NCBI RefSeq assembly: GCF_004352825.1 | Contig: NZ_SJRW01000001.1 | Location: 620,001 to 684,000 of the forward strand | Direction of reading: 5' to 3' | Origin: Luteimonas arsenica | Lineage (GTDB): Bacteria > Pseudomonadota > Gammaproteobacteria > Xanthomonadales > Xanthomonadaceae | Length of the DNA: 64,000 nucleotides | In this document: positions 62,853 through 64,000 of the stretch, in pieces | Position numbering within the stretch: the stretch's first letter is position 1 | Layout of the letters: every line of letters starts with the position of its first letter | Made by a program: the position numbers and the translations under genes | The notes under the pieces: generated by a model | The model's input: the letters and a program-made list of their open reading frames with translations, nothing else | Databases searched by the model: none | Told to the model about the DNA's origin: nothing

Positions 62853-63335
62853 TCAGCCGGCGCGGTAGGGGTCGTCGATGCCCAGGCCGGCGAGGATTTC
62901 CCGCTCGAGCTGCTCCATGGCCTCGGCCTCGACGTCGTCGCCATGGTCCCAGCCCAGCAGGTGCAGAGTGCCGTGCACGGTCAGGTGGGCGTAGTGGGCG
63001 GCCAGCGGCTTGCCCTGCTCGCGGGCCTCGCGGGCCACCACCGGCGCACACAGCACCAGGTCGCCGAGCAGGGGCAGGCGCACGCCCTCGGGCAGGCCTT
63101 CGGGCAGGTCGGTCGGGAAGCTGAGCACGTTGGTGGCGTAGTCCTTGCCGCGGTAGTGGCGGTTCAGCGCACGGCCTTCCTTCGCGTCGACCAGGCGGAT
63201 CGCGAGGTCGGCCTCGCGGATGCGCCCGGCCAGGGCCGCGGACACCCATTTGCGGAAGCTCACCGAGGCCGGCAGCCCGGCGCGGGGCAGGGCATAGCCG
63301 ACGGCTACGTCGAGGCGGACGGGGCCCTGGGTCAT
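62853..63335 (-). CDS. ybeY: Endoribonuclease YbeY (16S rRNA maturation)
   Basis: 160-residue zinc endoribonuclease for 16S rRNA 3' processing and ribosome quality control. The zinc motif is H121-GTLH125-LLGWDH131, and NVLSFPTD and [11 protein letters not shown] are typical. The ATG at 63335 starts [12 protein letters not shown]; it follows the phoH stop by 10 bases. Confidence 0.97.
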   Translation of the reverse strand: MTQGPVRLDVAVGYALPRAGLPASVSFRKWVSAALAGRIREADLAIRLVDAKEGRALNRHYRGKDYATNVLSFPTDLPEGLPEGVRLPLLGDLVLCAPVVAREAREQGKPLAAHYAHLTVHGTLHLLGWDHGDDVEAEAMEQLEREILAGLGIDDPYRAG

Positions 63336-63345
63336 GCGCGGCAGT

Positions 63346-64000
63346 CTACGCCGGGCCGGTCGACGCGTCCTGCGCGTCGCGGCGTTCATAGGCGTTGACG
63401 ATGCGCGCCACCAGCGGATGGCGGACCACGTCGCGTGATTCGAAGAAGGTGAAGCTGACGCCGTCGACATCGCGCAGCACCTCGACGGCGTCGCGCAGGC
63501 CCGACTTCACCTGCTTGGGCAGGTCGATCTGGGTGAGGTCGCCGGTCACCACCGCGGTGCTGCCGAAACCCAGGCGGGTCAGGAACATCTTCATCTGTTC
63601 GATGGTGGTGTTCTGCGCCTCGTCCAGGATCACGTAGGCGTCGTTGAGCGTGCGCCCGCGCATGTAGGCCAGCGGCGCGATCTCGATGACGTTCTTCTCC
63701 AGCAGCCGCAGCACCGTCTCCACGCCGAGCATCTCGTACAGCGCGTCGTACAGCGGCCGCAGGTAGGGATCGACCTTCTGCGACAGGTCGCCGGGCAGGA
63801 AGCCGAGCTTCTCGCCGGCCTCGACCGCCGGGCGCACCAGCACCACGCGCTGCACCCGCGATTCGTTGAGCGCCTCGACCGCGCTGGCCACGGCCAGGTA
63901 GGTCTTGCCGGTGCCCGCCGGGCCGACGCCGAAGTTGATGTCGTGGGTGGCGATCGCGTGCAGGTACTTCTGCTGGTTCGCGCCGCGGCCGCGGATGGTG
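63346..64000 (-). CDS. phoH: PhoH-like ATPase (YbeZ), 5' end beyond the window
   Basis: C-terminal about 218 residues of a PhoH-family NTPase, usually 320-350 long. Walker A is [11 protein letters not shown] and Walker [10 protein letters not shown], followed by [21 protein letters not shown] and [17 protein letters not shown]. It runs off the right edge at [14 protein letters not shown]. Acts with YbeY in ribosome/RNA metabolism. The left end overlaps nothing; ybeY follows after 10 bases. Confidence 0.96.
   Translation of the reverse strand, partial: TIRGRGANQQKYLHAIATHDINFGVGPAGTGKTYLAVASAVEALNESRVQRVVLVRPAVEAGEKLGFLPGDLSQKVDPYLRPLYDALYEMLGVETVLRLLEKNVIEIAPLAYMRGRTLNDAYVILDEAQNTTIEQMKMFLTRLGFGSTAVVTGDLTQIDLPKQVKSGLRDAVEVLRDVDGVSFTFFESRDVVRHPLVARIVNAYERRDAQDASTGPA

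Noticed and set aside
62783-62944. N-terminal extension of corC from an upstream in-frame start
   Set aside because: The extra 54 residues are Ser/Pro/Arg-rich and overlap the 3' end of ybeY; homologues start near MSEDDSSS.

Overview
This is about 64 kb of very GC-rich chromosome, with no rRNA, tRNA, insertion sequence, phage gene or CRISPR array that I can see. Gene content points to the Xanthomonadaceae/Lysobacteraceae (Lysobacter, Luteimonas, Pseudoxanthomonas type). The main clues are a fused aspartate kinase-diaminopimelate decarboxylase, the MurL-MurD2 route to D-glutamate in peptidoglycan, a XanB-type bifunctional mannose enzyme, rmlBACD, a sufRBCDS operon with a Rieske protein, and a GTGGGAGCGGC-type palindromic repeat. 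The genus assignment is an inference. Genes are tightly packed and many junctions overlap as ATGA, GTGA, TAATG or TGATG.

Layout. 0-14 kb: tesB (cut by the left edge), an AmpD-like amidase, an esterase, rlmKL, pirin, the murU-amgK peptidoglycan-recycling pair, then xanB-cysD-cysNC as one coupled unit and an OpgB-like transferase. 14-17.4 kb: a GlsB-type membrane protein, an M20 peptidase, a ComEA-like protein and HutD. 17.4-24.9 kb: a cluster that looks iron-regulated, with a TonB receptor, a PepSY membrane protein, DUF2271, DUF4198, ApbE flavin transferase and a membrane-anchored flavodoxin reductase. 24.9-31.2 kb: sufR-B-C-D-S, a GNAT acetyltransferase and a Rieske ferredoxin. 31.3-38.8 kb: a bacterial SET methyltransferase, a lipoprotein, a small membrane protein, an M23 peptidase, an HU/H1-like protein, an EF-G paralogue, OsmC and an amidohydrolase. 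38.8-46.3 kb: the palindromic repeat, PhzF, lysCA-murL-murD2 and ispB. 46.5-50.5 kb: ssb and rmlBACD. 50.5-60.6 kb: a peptide-use region with two S9 peptidases around an OPT transporter, a DUF819 transporter and CstA-YbdD. 60.7-64 kb: phoH-ybeY-corC followed by a DUF4105/Lnb-type protein in the place where lnt often lies.

How the parts work together. Cell-envelope assembly is the main theme: peptidoglycan recycling (AmpD-like, AmgK, MurU), an alternative D-Glu route (MurL, MurD2), diaminopimelate/lysine supply, GDP-mannose and dTDP-rhamnose, glucan decoration and a possible lipoprotein acyltransferase. The second theme is iron and redox: the two predicted Fur sites, the predicted flavin-based electron route to the periplasm and the SUF operon. 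The most promising under-described system is the ApbE/PepSY/DUF2271/DUF4198 cluster, which I read as a ferric-siderophore or periplasmic iron reduction module. The Lnb-like gene in the lnt position comes second.
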